Of a stretch of DNA of 64,000 nt, positions 1-9,299 are shown one piece after another. The stretch covers positions 1-64,000 of the forward strand of contig SVGP01000011.1 of assembly GCA_015056255.1 (NCBI GenBank). Direction: 5' to 3'. Each line of letters starts with the position of its first letter. Position 1 is the stretch's first letter. The notes below the pieces were generated by a model. That model had not been told where the DNA came from. It worked only from the letters and a program-made list of their open reading frames with translations, and ran no database searches. Origin of the DNA: Clostridiales bacterium. GTDB taxonomy: Bacteria > Bacillota > Clostridia > Christensenellales > Aristaeellaceae. A program made the position numbers and the translations under genes.

Positions 1-85
1 CCTCAAAAACGATAAACGCTTCATTGTGTCGGCGGCAGGAAAAGCCGAAAAGGCAGTGGCTATGATACTGGGAACGGCGGCTTGA
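1..85 (+). CDS. C-terminal tail of an unidentified protein (partial)
   Basis: Reading from base 2, an open frame gives 27 residues ending in AVAMILGTAA and a TGA at 83-85. The 5' part lies outside the window. The tail is too short to assign a family. A weak hairpin (GGCGG/CCGCC) straddles the stop codon but has no clear T-run. The gene is on the same strand as the msr gene 176 bp downstream. Confidence 0.4.
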   Translation, partial: LKNDKRFIVSAAGKAEKAVAMILGTAA

Positions 86-172
86 CCGCCTTCCCGAACG
101 GAGATACCTTTGTTTGTGGATTCGGTTCATTTTTATGACCTCGCGGCGTTTTTTTATCATTTTTGTCATTTA

Positions 173-213
173 GTGATATTATCACGGAAGTAAAAAAAGC
201 GAAAGGGTATACT
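173..213 (+). promoter_or_regulatory. Putative msr promoter with perfect 13-bp palindrome
   Basis: A -10-like TATACT lies at 208-213. The -35 region is poor, but a perfect palindrome GTGATATTATCAC (173-185) sits just upstream of it, where an activator or repressor could bind. The cognate regulator is not in the window. The rest of the 86-261 gap shows nothing else. Confidence 0.4.
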
Positions 214-261
214 ATGACTTGGGTGAATCCATTTCACTAAATAACACCGAAAGGAGCTTCC

Positions 262-1386
262 ATGCGCAAAAAGATACAAAATCTGTTGATCGTCGCGCTT
301 GTCGTTCTTCTGGGCGCAAGCGGGTGGGCGATCGTTAACGAAATCCGCATAATGCAAAATACGCTTAATAAGGCGCAAGCTGAAGACAATTATTCTGAAT
401 TAGAGGCATATACCATGAATTTTTCAAACGAAAACACACATGTCATTTATCTTGCCGGCGGTTGCTTTTGGGGAATTGAGCATTTGATGCAATCGATTCC
501 CGGCGTGATCGACGCCGAAAGCGGCTATGCAAACGGAAAAAATGCAGCGGATGCAAATTACAAAGCTGTCTGCGCGGGTGATACCGGTTTTCGGGAGACC
601 GTTCGCGTTGAATACGATTCTGAAAGAGTGAGTCTGGACGCGCTGCTCATGGCTTACTTTTACGTGATCGATCCGACGGTTCAGAACCGTCAGGGAAACG
701 ACGTCGGCGCCCAGTATCAAACCGGTATTTACTACACAAGCGACGCAGACAAAGCAACCGTCGAGCGCATTGCCGCCATCGAAAAAAGCCGCCATCCGGT
801 CTTCCATGTCGAAATCGGCCCGCTGCAAAACTACTATCCCGCCGAAAGCTATCATCAGGACTACCTTCAAAACAATCCCGGCGGCTACTGTCACATTCCC
901 CTTGAAGAAATCCAGCTTTTCTCATCCCTGCGCATCGATCCGGGCGATTATCAAAAGCCTGCAGAGGAAGCCATCCGCGACAAACTGACCCAGGAGCAAT
1001 ACCATGTCACACAGGAAAACGGCACGGAGAGGCCGTTCTACAACGAATTTTGGAATCTGTTTGAAAAGGGCATCTACGTGGACGTCGTCACGGGCGAACC
1101 GCTTTTCTCCTCTACAGACAAATATGAAAGCAGCTGTGGCTGGCCTGCATTTACAAAGCCCATCGAAGCGCCCGCCGTTGTTGAATTGATCGATAACAGC
1201 TACGGCATGATCCGAACCGAAGTCAGAAGCCGCGCCGGCAATTCGCACCTGGGACATGTTTTTGAAAACGACCCGGAATCTCCGAACGGTACCCGCTACT
1301 GCATTAACAGCGCATCCTTGCGATTTATCCCCTATGCGCACATGGAGAACGAAGGATACGGCTATCTTTTAAATCTGTTTGACTGA
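262..1386 (+). CDS. msrAB: Membrane-anchored MsrA-MsrB fusion, peptide methionine sulfoxide reductase
   Basis: Repairs oxidised methionine: the MsrA domain reduces the S-sulfoxide and the MsrB domain the R-sulfoxide. Residues 8-25 form a hydrophobic anchor, so the enzyme probably faces the cell surface. MsrA spans about 58-215 with catalytic Cys68 in GGCFWG. MsrB spans about 235-374 with [21 protein letters not shown] and catalytic Cys347 in RYCINSASL. The zinc CxxC pairs of some MsrB proteins are absent. The start is supported by GAAAGGAG at 249-256. An internal Met at 415 could start a cytosolic form, but the upstream site is much better. Single gene with its own terminator. Confidence 0.93.
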   Translation: MRKKIQNLLIVALVVLLGASGWAIVNEIRIMQNTLNKAQAEDNYSELEAYTMNFSNENTHVIYLAGGCFWGIEHLMQSIPGVIDAESGYANGKNAADANYKAVCAGDTGFRETVRVEYDSERVSLDALLMAYFYVIDPTVQNRQGNDVGAQYQTGIYYTSDADKATVERIAAIEKSRHPVFHVEIGPLQNYYPAESYHQDYLQNNPGGYCHIPLEEIQLFSSLRIDPGDYQKPAEEAIRDKLTQEQYHVTQENGTERPFYNEFWNLFEKGIYVDVVTGEPLFSSTDKYESSCGWPAFTKPIEAPAVVELIDNSYGMIRTEVRSRAGNSHLGHVFENDPESPNGTRYCINSASLRFIPYAHMENEGYGYLLNLFD

Positions 1387-1400
1387 TCCATCGATCCCAT

Positions 1401-1445
1401 GCAAAAAGTCGATCTGCCTGCAAAGACTGACTTTTTGCGCTCTAT
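1401..1445 (+). terminator. Terminator-like hairpin after msrAB
   Basis: GCAAAAAGTC (1401-1410) pairs perfectly with GACTTTTTGC (1429-1438). The T-run lies inside the stem rather than after it, so efficiency is uncertain. Confidence 0.55.
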
Positions 1446-1560
1446 ATCGGCAAGGAAGCGATGCTATATTACAATATAATTAATTCTAAAAAGGATGCGC
1501 AATACTTTCACATATCGTCGTATATACGCAGAAAACACATAAGGAGGTTACCCTAAGTTC

Positions 1561-1597
1561 AAAGCAGGATGACTGAGTATTTCAGCCATCCTGCTTT
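1561..1597. terminator. Bidirectional hairpin between msrAB and the GH3 gene
   Basis: AAAGCAGGATG (1561-1571) pairs with CATCCTGCTTT (1587-1597), followed by TTCC on the plus strand. It lies just past the stop of the minus-strand GH3 gene and can end that operon. An AAGGAGGT sequence at about 1542 precedes no credible gene. Confidence 0.7.
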
Positions 1598-1609
1598 TTC
1601 CTCTATAGC

Positions 1610-3823
1610 TTACGCCATCTGGATCAATCCTTTGCGCACCTTCACCTCAAATGAATGCGCAATATTGTCGCTGGCAGTACCGATGAGCACGGTATAGTCG
1701 CCGTCGTGCATGCCAAAGGTCAATTCCTGATTGTAATAGCTGAAAGCCTCCTGATCCAGAGGAAGTGAAACCTGTTCCCGGCAGCCCTTTTTCACTTCCA
1801 CGCGTTTATAGGCTTTAAGCTCCTTAAGCGGCATGACTACATCGCAGTTTTTACCGGAAAGATATACCTGAACAACCTCCGCACCGTCCATGCATCCGGT
1901 ATTGGCGAGGCTGAACGAGATATTTAAGCTGTTTTCCTCGCATACCGCATTCATGTCTGAAATTTCAAAGCTTGTATAGCTCAGGCCGTGGCCGAACGCA
2001 TACAAAGGCGTTCCGTCGTTATCGTTGTAGCTGTAACGGCGTCCGCTTGGTTTATAGCAGTAATACAGCGGGAGCTGGCCTACGCATCTGGGAATGGTAA
2101 TGGGCAGCTTTGCAGACGGCGAATAATCTCCGAAGATGAGTTCGACCATTGCCTGCGCGCCCTGCTCGCCCGGATACCATGCCTCGACAACCGCTTTAGC
2201 GTCTTCAATCCACGCCGACATGTCGACCGGCGCGCCATTGAGCATCATTATAACGGTATTTGGATTTGCGCAAAGCAGCTTTTTAATCGAAGTATTCTGA
2301 TCCGAGTGAATTTCGTATTTGATTCTGCCGACGATATAGGCGTGTCCATCCGCCTGCTCAGCTTCGTGCGAAACCTTGGGAAGATCAATATTGCAGCGGT
2401 CCAAGCCCTCGCCTTCAACGATAGTGGTAAAGTAAAGGCACGCGTCACAATCAGGCGCTACCGACTCAATGTCTCTGTCTGAAGCGAAGATAACTTCCGC
2501 ATCTTCTCCAAGATACTTTTTGAGATAAGCAAGAGGCGTTACGGCATCTTCTGCTGTCCACGGCGCTTTATAAGAGCCGGAATAGTTAAGGCCCACAGGG
2601 AGAACATTCGCGCTGTCTCCGAACACGCCGATTCTTTTCACTTTGTTTTTGTCAAGCGGCAGAAGGCCGTCGTTTTTAAGTAGAATGATGGTTTCACGCG
2701 CGGCTTTAAGCGCCATTTTTTTGTGAGACTCGCATCTTACAAGCGCCTGTGCTTTTTCAGGGTCCGCATAGGGACGGTCAAAGAGGCCGAATGCAAATTT
2801 GGTTTTCAGAACGCTGAAAACAGCTTTATTCAGGTCTTCATCCGTAAGATAGCCTTCCTTATAAGCTTCACGCAGGTTGTCTATGGAGGAAAAAGGCAAA
2901 TTGACCTCAAGGCCCGCCTTAATGCACATGGCATGCGCCTTGGGATAGCTGTCTGTCAGGCGGTGCGCCTTGTATACGCCATCGACGCCGCGGTAGTCGG
3001 ATACAGCAAAGCCATCAAATCCCCATTCATCGCGCATAATTGTCGTAAGCAGTTTTTTGTTGGCCGAGCACGGAATTCCGTCCCACGCAGTATACGCAGG
3101 CATAACAGAATGGGCGACGCCGCTTCTGAAGCACTTCTCAAACGGCTTCAGGAATACTTCTCTTAACGTGCGTTCGGAATTATTCGAATAGTTGGAATCT
3201 CTTCCGCCTTCGCCGTAGTTATCGACAAAGTGCTTGGGCGTCGCGATTACACCGTTTTTTTCAAGACCTCTGCACATCTCAAAACCCATATTGGAGGAAA
3301 GCAGCACGTCTTCGCCAAATGTCTCGACCGTGCGGCCCCAGCGGCAGTCGCGCACGATATTGATGACCGGCGCAAAAACCTGTCTTACGCCGACAACCGC
3401 GCATTCTTTGCCGATGATATCAGCGACATCCGCCATGAGCGCATCATCAAAGCTTGAAGCCATGGCGATGGGCTGCGGGAAGCACGTTGCCATGCCCCAT
3501 TGCGCGCCGTGCAGCGCCTCTCCGTTTTCAATCGGAGGAATGCCATGCGGCTGTTTGGCAATGCTGATTTCAATGTCCTTATTGATGCGCTCGGTTACTT
3601 CATAAGGCGTTGCCGGCTTTTCAAGCGTGTGGTGCATAAAGTGACCTGGATTGCGATAATGTCCGTGGCGGGGCTCACGTTTTTGATCGTAATCCTCTTC
3701 GACACTGTAAATCATATCTGCTGAAAGCTGCCAGAACTTTTCTTCAGTGCTCATTTCATTCAGCAAAAGCTGTGCGCGCTGAGCGGGCGTAAGGGACACA
3801 TCCATCCATTTATTCATCTGCAT
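1610..3823 (-). CDS. Glycoside hydrolase family 3 beta-glycosidase (glucosidase/xylosidase type)
   Basis: 737 residues with the usual GH3 plan: N-terminal TIM barrel, alpha/beta sandwich, C-terminal fibronectin-III-like domain. The nucleophile is Asp276 in FAVSDYRG. KHFVDNYGEGGRDSN (about 197-211) and RRYSYNDNDGTPLYAFGHGLSY near the end (given in two overlapping parts of the family signature) are typical. No signal peptide, so it should cleave imported oligosaccharides in the cytoplasm, releasing terminal glucose, xylose or arabinose. The start directly follows the GH51 stop and has a GGAGGA site 7 bp upstream. The GH51 partner suggests xylosidase or arabinosidase activity on arabinoxylan fragments, but specificity cannot be read from sequence. 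Confidence 0.9.
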   Translation of the reverse strand: MQMNKWMDVSLTPAQRAQLLLNEMSTEEKFWQLSADMIYSVEEDYDQKREPRHGHYRNPGHFMHHTLEKPATPYEVTERINKDIEISIAKQPHGIPPIENGEALHGAQWGMATCFPQPIAMASSFDDALMADVADIIGKECAVVGVRQVFAPVINIVRDCRWGRTVETFGEDVLLSSNMGFEMCRGLEKNGVIATPKHFVDNYGEGGRDSNYSNNSERTLREVFLKPFEKCFRSGVAHSVMPAYTAWDGIPCSANKKLLTTIMRDEWGFDGFAVSDYRGVDGVYKAHRLTDSYPKAHAMCIKAGLEVNLPFSSIDNLREAYKEGYLTDEDLNKAVFSVLKTKFAFGLFDRPYADPEKAQALVRCESHKKMALKAARETIILLKNDGLLPLDKNKVKRIGVFGDSANVLPVGLNYSGSYKAPWTAEDAVTPLAYLKKYLGEDAEVIFASDRDIESVAPDCDACLYFTTIVEGEGLDRCNIDLPKVSHEAEQADGHAYIVGRIKYEIHSDQNTSIKKLLCANPNTVIMMLNGAPVDMSAWIEDAKAVVEAWYPGEQGAQAMVELIFGDYSPSAKLPITIPRCVGQLPLYYCYKPSGRRYSYNDNDGTPLYAFGHGLSYTSFEISDMNAVCEENSLNISFSLANTGCMDGAEVVQVYLSGKNCDVVMPLKELKAYKRVEVKKGCREQVSLPLDQEAFSYYNQELTFGMHDGDYTVLIGTASDNIAHSFEVKVRKGLIQMA

Positions 3824-5668
3824 TTATTCCTCCGGAATTGCTTTTGTCCTGATAACCGCGATGCTGTGCGGAGGCAGTACTACAGATATTTCTCTGTTTT
3901 CCGTTTTTACCGGAAAATCCTTGATATCAAAGACCGTGCCGGGCACGACGTCGTCGGATACATATATTTCTGCATTTATAACTTCTCCGGCATTACGGAT
4001 TATATATTTTAGTTTCTCATCAAAGGCGCTGTTAATAAGCGTGGTGGTCACAACATCCCTTTTACAGCTTGAAACAATATTCTTCTGGACAGCGCAAACC
4101 TTTGCGCCTGCGTGAACGTTCATAAGAGCAAGTACCTGACCCGTTGCAGAAAGGCGCGCTTCCTTCTCCGTTACCTGGATTGCGCCTTCGTTCACGGATT
4201 CAAAGTGGCAACACATTTTTACGCCGTACTTTTCAGCGTTTTCAATGATCATGTTCATAAAGGATGCAGCGAACATACCTTCGGCGACGCTTCCCTTTCT
4301 GTACCACGCATACCATGCATTCCACTCGTCAAAGGAAATGGCGACATGGCTCTCCCCCAGCTGTTCACGCAGGGTCCTGATAAAGGGAAGACAATGCTCC
4401 TCCACCCTCCCGATCAACGCTTCGTATTCTTCCTTTTTCTTTTCGGGATCAATAAACTCGGGAAAATGCGCGTAATAATGAAGCGATACCGCCTTTGCCA
4501 CGTCCGAAAGCGCGCATGCGGAGTATTTCGCCCACTCCTCATTCGGGTACGGGCCGGAGGAACACAGCGCTAAATCCGGCGTAACTTCAAGCATTCTTTC
4601 CGCATGGTTCCTAACCGCCTTCTGATACGCGTCCGCCGTGTTTGCTCCTTCCATGTGGCCATAGCCCGCTTCGTTTCCAAGCGACCAGAATTTGACGTTA
4701 TACGGCTCTTTGTAACCGTTATTCGCTCGCAGCGCACCATATTCAGTGTTTTCATCACCATTACAGTATTCCACCCACTGGGTGCTTTCCTCGGGCGTAT
4801 TCCACGTGGGATTTAGGGTTATAAAGGGCTCTGCTCCGATTTCTCTGCACAGGGCGATAAAATCATCCGTGTTGATATCGTGGAAATCATAGCCGTATGT
4901 ATGCGGCTGGGTTTCGAGCCACAGATACGATTGGAGCGGCGCGCGCATATTTCTTGGAAGCAGGCCGTCCTTCCAGTTGTATTCGCCTGCAAAGTTTCCG
5001 CCAGGCCAGCGAAGAAGCCTGATGCCCAGCTCCTTCATCTTTTCAATCACGTCTTTTCGCATGCCGCGGAAGTTGTCCGCCTCCATCAGAGATACCGCGC
5101 CGATCATGATTGTGCCGACGGTATCAAAGGTGATTTCGATTCTGCCTTCAAAATCCTCCATCGGGGCGTGAAGGGTAACGGTCTTTTCTGCATAATCGCC
5201 CGTTTCAGCGCGAATAACCTTTTCATCATATGTTTCACCTGAGTGAGAGGAAATTCTGACTTTAACATTCGTTTCCTTGAATGCTTTGATCGCTGCGGTA
5301 AACACATAATCCGTATTTTCCTTAAAATACAGATCCTTCTGTCCGATTCCGCCCGTCTCCCTGTAATAATTCGTGATGTACTGGGCGTTCATTTCGTGGC
5401 TTCTGTGCATGCTGTAGCCCTCTGCATGTCGCGTATAGCTTTCGCCGAAGGAGAAGATCGTCTTTTCGCCGATCGGGTACCATTCATGGGCATAGCCGAA
5501 TCGCGTGGGCTTTCCGACAAATTTCCGGTTTCTGATTTTTTCCGCCGAAAGTCCGCCGTTTATGCAGCCGCGCGTGTGCTCAAGGTTATCGCCGAAAAGA
5601 TAAGGGGAAACCCTCCTGTCCAGATCATATTGAAGATATACGTTTACTTCCTTTTCCTGTCCGTTCAT
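3824..5668 (-). CDS. GH51 alpha-L-arabinofuranosidase, intracellular
   Basis: Removes terminal arabinofuranosyl groups from oligosaccharides by a retaining mechanism. With the start chosen here the protein has 614 residues. GDNLEHTRGCINGG (about 26-39) is the family N-terminal signature. The acid/base is Glu333 in WSLGNEAG and the nucleophile Glu448 in ISFDEWNAWY. No signal peptide. The start at 5668 is preferred because GGGAGG lies 7 bp upstream and its ATG overlaps the TGA of the GntR gene by one base; a start 15 bp further up would sit on that ribosome site. It is translationally linked to GntR upstream and GH3 downstream. An endoglucanase-type GH51 is a less likely alternative. Confidence 0.88.
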   Translation of the reverse strand: MNGQEKEVNVYLQYDLDRRVSPYLFGDNLEHTRGCINGGLSAEKIRNRKFVGKPTRFGYAHEWYPIGEKTIFSFGESYTRHAEGYSMHRSHEMNAQYITNYYRETGGIGQKDLYFKENTDYVFTAAIKAFKETNVKVRISSHSGETYDEKVIRAETGDYAEKTVTLHAPMEDFEGRIEITFDTVGTIMIGAVSLMEADNFRGMRKDVIEKMKELGIRLLRWPGGNFAGEYNWKDGLLPRNMRAPLQSYLWLETQPHTYGYDFHDINTDDFIALCREIGAEPFITLNPTWNTPEESTQWVEYCNGDENTEYGALRANNGYKEPYNVKFWSLGNEAGYGHMEGANTADAYQKAVRNHAERMLEVTPDLALCSSGPYPNEEWAKYSACALSDVAKAVSLHYYAHFPEFIDPEKKKEEYEALIGRVEEHCLPFIRTLREQLGESHVAISFDEWNAWYAWYRKGSVAEGMFAASFMNMIIENAEKYGVKMCCHFESVNEGAIQVTEKEARLSATGQVLALMNVHAGAKVCAVQKNIVSSCKRDVVTTTLINSAFDEKLKYIIRNAGEVINAEIYVSDDVVPGTVFDIKDFPVKTENREISVVLPPHSIAVIRTKAIPEE

Positions 5669-6390
5669 CACAGCGCCTCCCATCCGTTCTCACTTTGACT
5701 GTAGTTTTTCCACCATTCCTCGTCCGGATATTCACCCGGCGTCTTCATCGCCTTTTCCTTGTTTCGCATAATCAGCGCTTCATAAAGCTCTTTTTTAATT
5801 TCATACATCCTGTCTAGCCCGATATGCTTTGAATACCACTGCCAGAGGTGAATACTTTCGGGCTTGAACGAATGATATAAAAGCGGCAGAAGCATGTTGC
5901 CCGACAGCATCGCAAGCTCATGATGAAATTCAAACACCGCGCTTGCCGATTCCTCGGGCGTTTTTGCGTTTTTGATTTTATCAAGATATGGCTTTACACC
6001 GCGTATCTCGCCGTCGCTTGCGCGGTCGATCACCTTTTCCATGCAGAGGCCCTCAAGAACGCCCCTCACCTCCATAAGCGATGCGACCTCCCTCGGGCGC
6101 ATGATTCCGCCGTTATAGCGCATGATGGCGATCAGGGTTTCGATCGTACCCTTTTTTCTGTAATCACACACATACGCGCCTTGTCTGGGCTTGATTTGGA
6201 CAAAGCCAAGATTCTCAAGCTCGATAAGGCCCGCGGAAATGACCGGGCGGCTCACGCCGATGCGCGCAGCCAGATCGCGCGCAGCAGGCAGTTTTTCTCC
6301 AGGCTTCAGCTCGCCCGAAAGAATCATATTCTCCACCTGCTGAACAAACATATCCGTAAGCGATACCGCTGAAATCTTATCAAAGCCCAT
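5668..6390 (-). CDS. GntR/FadR-family transcriptional regulator of the arabinoside locus
   Basis: 240 residues: winged helix-turn-helix at about 8-75 (VQQVENMILSGELKPGEKLP, then ARIGVSRPVISAGLIELEN) followed by an all-helical FCD-type ligand domain. The start is placed at 6390 because a longer frame to 6468 would begin upstream of, or inside, the -10 box of a very good promoter. The 6390 ATG follows AGGAGAAGAAA. It heads the gntR-GH51-GH3 operon. A palindrome at 6410-6422 lies between the promoter and the start, and the same palindrome lies under the divergent transporter promoter, so this protein very likely represses both and is released by a pentose or oligosaccharide signal (inference). 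Confidence 0.88.
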   Translation of the reverse strand: MGFDKISAVSLTDMFVQQVENMILSGELKPGEKLPAARDLAARIGVSRPVISAGLIELENLGFVQIKPRQGAYVCDYRKKGTIETLIAIMRYNGGIMRPREVASLMEVRGVLEGLCMEKVIDRASDGEIRGVKPYLDKIKNAKTPEESASAVFEFHHELAMLSGNMLLPLLYHSFKPESIHLWQWYSKHIGLDRMYEIKKELYEALIMRNKEKAMKTPGEYPDEEWWKNYSQSENGWEAL

Positions 6391-6409
6391 TTTCTTCTCC
6401 TGAACGCAT

Positions 6410-6465
6410 CTGGTATTACCAGTTTCTTTTACATTCATTATATCAACTTCTCTGTGATCAGTCAA
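6410..6465 (-). promoter_or_regulatory. Promoter and operator of the gntR-GH51-GH3 operon
   Basis: On the minus strand: -35 TTGACT (6460-6465), 17-bp spacer, -10 TATAAT (6437-6442), then the palindrome CTGGTATTACCAG (6410-6422), about +8 to +20 from the start site. Near-consensus sigma-A promoter. Confidence 0.88.
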
Positions 6466-6503
6466 CACAATTTAGTCAGATTAACGGATTTTTCGGGGCA
6501 TAA

Positions 6504-6560
6504 TTGACCATTTCGACGGTTCATGTTATACTTCCTCTCAGAATTCTCTGGTAATACCAG
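6504..6560 (+). promoter_or_regulatory. Promoter and operator of the sugar symporter operon
   Basis: -35 TTGACC (6504-6509), 17-bp spacer, -10 TATACT (6527-6532), then palindrome CTGGTAATACCAG (6548-6560), about +9 to +21. The geometry mirrors the divergent promoter. The two palindromes differ only by the central A/T, which is the same site read from the other strand. Confidence 0.88.
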
Positions 6561-6575
6561 AAGGGGGATATACAA

Positions 6576-8018
6576 ATGGGTACGCCTAAAGCCAGCAAGA
6601 AATACTCAACCACACTAATGGAGCGCGGAAGCTTCTGGTTCTACGGAATCGGCATGATCTTCTACTACATGATCGTCGGCTCCTACATGAACACGTTTTT
6701 GCTTCTGCAGGGCATTGACCTTGCAAAGATTGCAGTTATCCTCCTGGTTGTCAAAATCTGGGACGCGGTTAACGATCCGCTGTTTGCCTACATCTTTGAC
6801 AGAGTAAAGTTCAAAAAGGAAAAGTGCCTCCCGTGGCTGAGGCTCGCGGCGCTTTTGATGCCCCTTGCCTGCATCGGCTTTTTCAATATGCCCACAGGAC
6901 TTGGCGAATTCGGTAAGCTAGCATGGTTCACCGTGTTTTACGTCCTCTGGGACGCCACCTATACCATCTGCGACGTTCCCTTCTTCTCCATGACCACCAC
7001 CATGTCCGTCGACATGAATGAGCGCAACATGCTTTTCTCCGTCGCACGCGTATTCCATGGCGCGGGTAATCTTTTCTGCACCACCATGATGACCTGGATG
7101 ATCGGCGAAAAGTGCGGCATGGCGTTTGGTAAAGCCGCCATCATCACCTGCCTTGTCGGCGCGGTATTCACGCTTCCGCTGTTTTTCTGGGGCAAGGAAA
7201 AATATGCAATCCTTCCGAAACGGGAGGACGAAGAAGAAAGCCACCCCTTCACCCTCAGAGAGATGTTCTCCTACCTTAAGCAGAACAAGTATCTGACCCT
7301 CCTTTACGGCATCCAGATCGCCAGCGGCTGCCTGTGCGTCGGCGGCGCGGCAGGTATGGTAGGAACCTATTTCATCTATGGTCAGACGAGCTTTGGCATC
7401 ATCACGACATGGCTCAACATGATCCCCGGCCCGGTGCTGGGTCTGCTCCTTCCTTTGATTCTCAAAAAAGTCGACCGCTTTAAGCTGTACATGACGTGCA
7501 ATATCTTCTCCTTTGCGTGGAGCGTTCTTACCTTCTTTGCCTACTTCATGGGCTGGCTGAACGTCACCTGGGCCATCGTCGGTTCCGCGCTGACCGCAAT
7601 TCCCACCACCATGTCCGGTCTTGTCGGCTACATGTTCACAATCGACGCTCTGGAATACGGCCGCTACAAAACAGGCATTAACGCTGTCGGCATCAACTTC
7701 GCCGTTCAGACTTTTTCAGCCAAATTCCCCGGCGCAATCGCGTCCTCTCTGGGCGTTTGGCTTTTAAGCCTGACTTCCTTTGTCATGTACGAGGCCGACA
7801 GCATTGCGGGCCTTGCCAACTTCACGCAGACCGAACAAGCCGTCACCGAAATGTGGCTGGTTACCCAGCTGCCCGGTCTGATCGCAACCTTCATTTCCTA
7901 TGCGCTGCTGATTTGCTTTTACAAGCTTCGCAGTAAAGACGTCGCCATCATGGCTAAATATAACGCTGGCGAACTCACCCGCGAAGAGGCAGACAGCCTC
8001 ATGAGCCGCAAATACTGA
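6576..8018 (+). CDS. GPH-family sugar:cation symporter (MelB/XynP type)
   Basis: 480 residues with about 12 hydrophobic segments and the glycoside-pentoside-hexuronide signature near the N-terminus (VKIWDAVNDPLFAYIFDR, about 59-76), where acidic residues coordinate the coupling cation in MelB. Takes up an oligosaccharide or glycoside with Na+ or H+ across the cytoplasmic membrane. AGGGGG lies 8 bp before the ATG. The divergent GH51 and GH3 enzymes suggest an arabino- or xylo-oligosaccharide substrate (inference). First gene of a two-gene operon with the serine hydrolase. Confidence 0.9.
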   Translation: MGTPKASKKYSTTLMERGSFWFYGIGMIFYYMIVGSYMNTFLLLQGIDLAKIAVILLVVKIWDAVNDPLFAYIFDRVKFKKEKCLPWLRLAALLMPLACIGFFNMPTGLGEFGKLAWFTVFYVLWDATYTICDVPFFSMTTTMSVDMNERNMLFSVARVFHGAGNLFCTTMMTWMIGEKCGMAFGKAAIITCLVGAVFTLPLFFWGKEKYAILPKREDEEESHPFTLREMFSYLKQNKYLTLLYGIQIASGCLCVGGAAGMVGTYFIYGQTSFGIITTWLNMIPGPVLGLLLPLILKKVDRFKLYMTCNIFSFAWSVLTFFAYFMGWLNVTWAIVGSALTAIPTTMSGLVGYMFTIDALEYGRYKTGINAVGINFAVQTFSAKFPGAIASSLGVWLLSLTSFVMYEADSIAGLANFTQTEQAVTEMWLVTQLPGLIATFISYALLICFYKLRSKDVAIMAKYNAGELTREEADSLMSRKY

Positions 8019-8035
8019 TTTTCAAGGAGAAGACC

Positions 8036-9151
8036 ATGTCTTTTGATCAAAAGCTCACCGCATTTTTGAATCGCGCGATGGACGAATACAGGATTCCAGG
8101 CCTCGATCTATCCGTTTTTCACGAGCATAAGGAAGTTTTCCGCTATAAGGCCGGATACCGCGATCTTGAAAACAAGCTGCCCATCACCGAAAACACCCTT
8201 TACAACATCTATTCAAACACCAAAGTCATCACGTGCGTTGCCGCCATGCAGCTTTATGAACAGGGATACTTCCTTCTCGAAGATCCTCTTTCCCACTTCT
8301 TTCCGGAATTTGAAAACATGCACGTTCGCATGCCGGACGGAAGCCTTCAGAAGGCAAAAAATCCCATTACCATCCGCGACCTTTTCCGCATGACCGCAGG
8401 CTTTGGCGATGGAAACGACTATCAGGAAATGGGCATGCAGTTTTATATGGAAACCGGCGGCGCATGTCCCTTGATCGAGCTTCCGAAATACCTTGCGAAA
8501 ATGCCCCTTCTTTTTGAACCGGGCACGAAGTATCTGTACGGCATTTCTCATGAAATGCTGGCCGCGCTGATTGTGAAGATCACAGGGAAAAGCTTTTCCG
8601 AGTATCTCAGGGATAACATTTTTATCCCGCTCGATATGAAAAACACCGCCTTTACGCTTGATGAATGCGCGTCCAAAGACCTTGCAAACCAGTATGTTTA
8701 CAAGGGAAACGAAATCGCGCCCGAAAACAAAGGCCCCGCCAATTTCCTGATTCCACCGATTCTCAAGGAAAGCGCGTCGGGCGGCCTGATTTCGTCCGTC
8801 GACGACTATATGGCGTTTCAGGAGGCGCTTTGCAGGGAAAATGTGCTTCTTCACAAGCGCACCACCGACCTTATGCGCATTGACCAATTAAAGGGCTCCA
8901 TGCGCGAAGGCTACGGCTACACAGCTATCGGCATGGGTTATGGACTCGGCGTAAGAACCGTCATCAACCAGGCCGAGTGCGGCGCGCCCGTCGGCTTCGG
9001 CCCCTATGGTTGGGGCGGCGCCGCCGGCACCTACGGCTCGATCGACCCTGAAAACAAGCTCACCATCTTCTATGCCCAGTCCTATTTCGGCCCAAACGAT
9101 TTAAGACTGCATCACACTTTAAGGAACATAATTTATGCCTGCAGCTTCTGA
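8036..9151 (+). CDS. Serine hydrolase of the class C beta-lactamase/esterase (EstB) fold
   Basis: 371 residues. The catalytic SxxK is in YNIYSNTKVITC (about residues 58-69), the Tyr motif is YGISHE (about 180), and the third element is YGWGGAAGTYGSIDPE near the C-terminus, the WGG version seen in esterases rather than KTG of true beta-lactamases. No signal peptide, so it is cytoplasmic. It follows the symporter by 17 bp with an AAGGAGAAG site. In this setting removal of acyl groups (acetyl or feruloyl) from imported arabinoxylan fragments is plausible, but this is inference. Confidence 0.82.
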   Translation: MSFDQKLTAFLNRAMDEYRIPGLDLSVFHEHKEVFRYKAGYRDLENKLPITENTLYNIYSNTKVITCVAAMQLYEQGYFLLEDPLSHFFPEFENMHVRMPDGSLQKAKNPITIRDLFRMTAGFGDGNDYQEMGMQFYMETGGACPLIELPKYLAKMPLLFEPGTKYLYGISHEMLAALIVKITGKSFSEYLRDNIFIPLDMKNTAFTLDECASKDLANQYVYKGNEIAPENKGPANFLIPPILKESASGGLISSVDDYMAFQEALCRENVLLHKRTTDLMRIDQLKGSMREGYGYTAIGMGYGLGVRTVINQAECGAPVGFGPYGWGGAAGTYGSIDPENKLTIFYAQSYFGPNDLRLHHTLRNIIYACSF

Positions 9152-9155
9152 TAAG

Positions 9156-9190
9156 CGCCCGCGCATCAAAAAGTGATGTGCGGGCGTCTG
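9156..9190 (+). terminator. Terminator of the symporter-hydrolase operon
   Basis: CGCCCGCGCATCA (9156-9168) pairs with TGATGTGCGGGCG (9174-9186) with one G-T wobble; TCTGTTTAT follows. Confidence 0.75.
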
Positions 9191-9244
9191 TTTATCTACG
9201 CTGCGAGCAATTCGCTCTTTTTCTCCTTATGTCTCAGCCTTATA

Positions 9245-9273
9245 TTGTATTTTATGTAATTATATGCTATAAT
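9245..9273 (+). promoter_or_regulatory. Promoter of the secreted-protein gene at 9300
   Basis: -35 TTGTAT (9245-9250), 17-bp spacer, -10 TATAAT (9268-9273) in a very AT-rich stretch. Confidence 0.75.
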
Positions 9274-9299
9274 TTTATTAACAAAAAGGAGGTATAATC

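Noticed and set aside
1541-1610. AAGGAGGT followed by an ATG at about 1569 as a small gene
   Set aside because: The spacing is too long, the frame runs into the antisense of GH3, and the ATG lies in the terminator hairpin.
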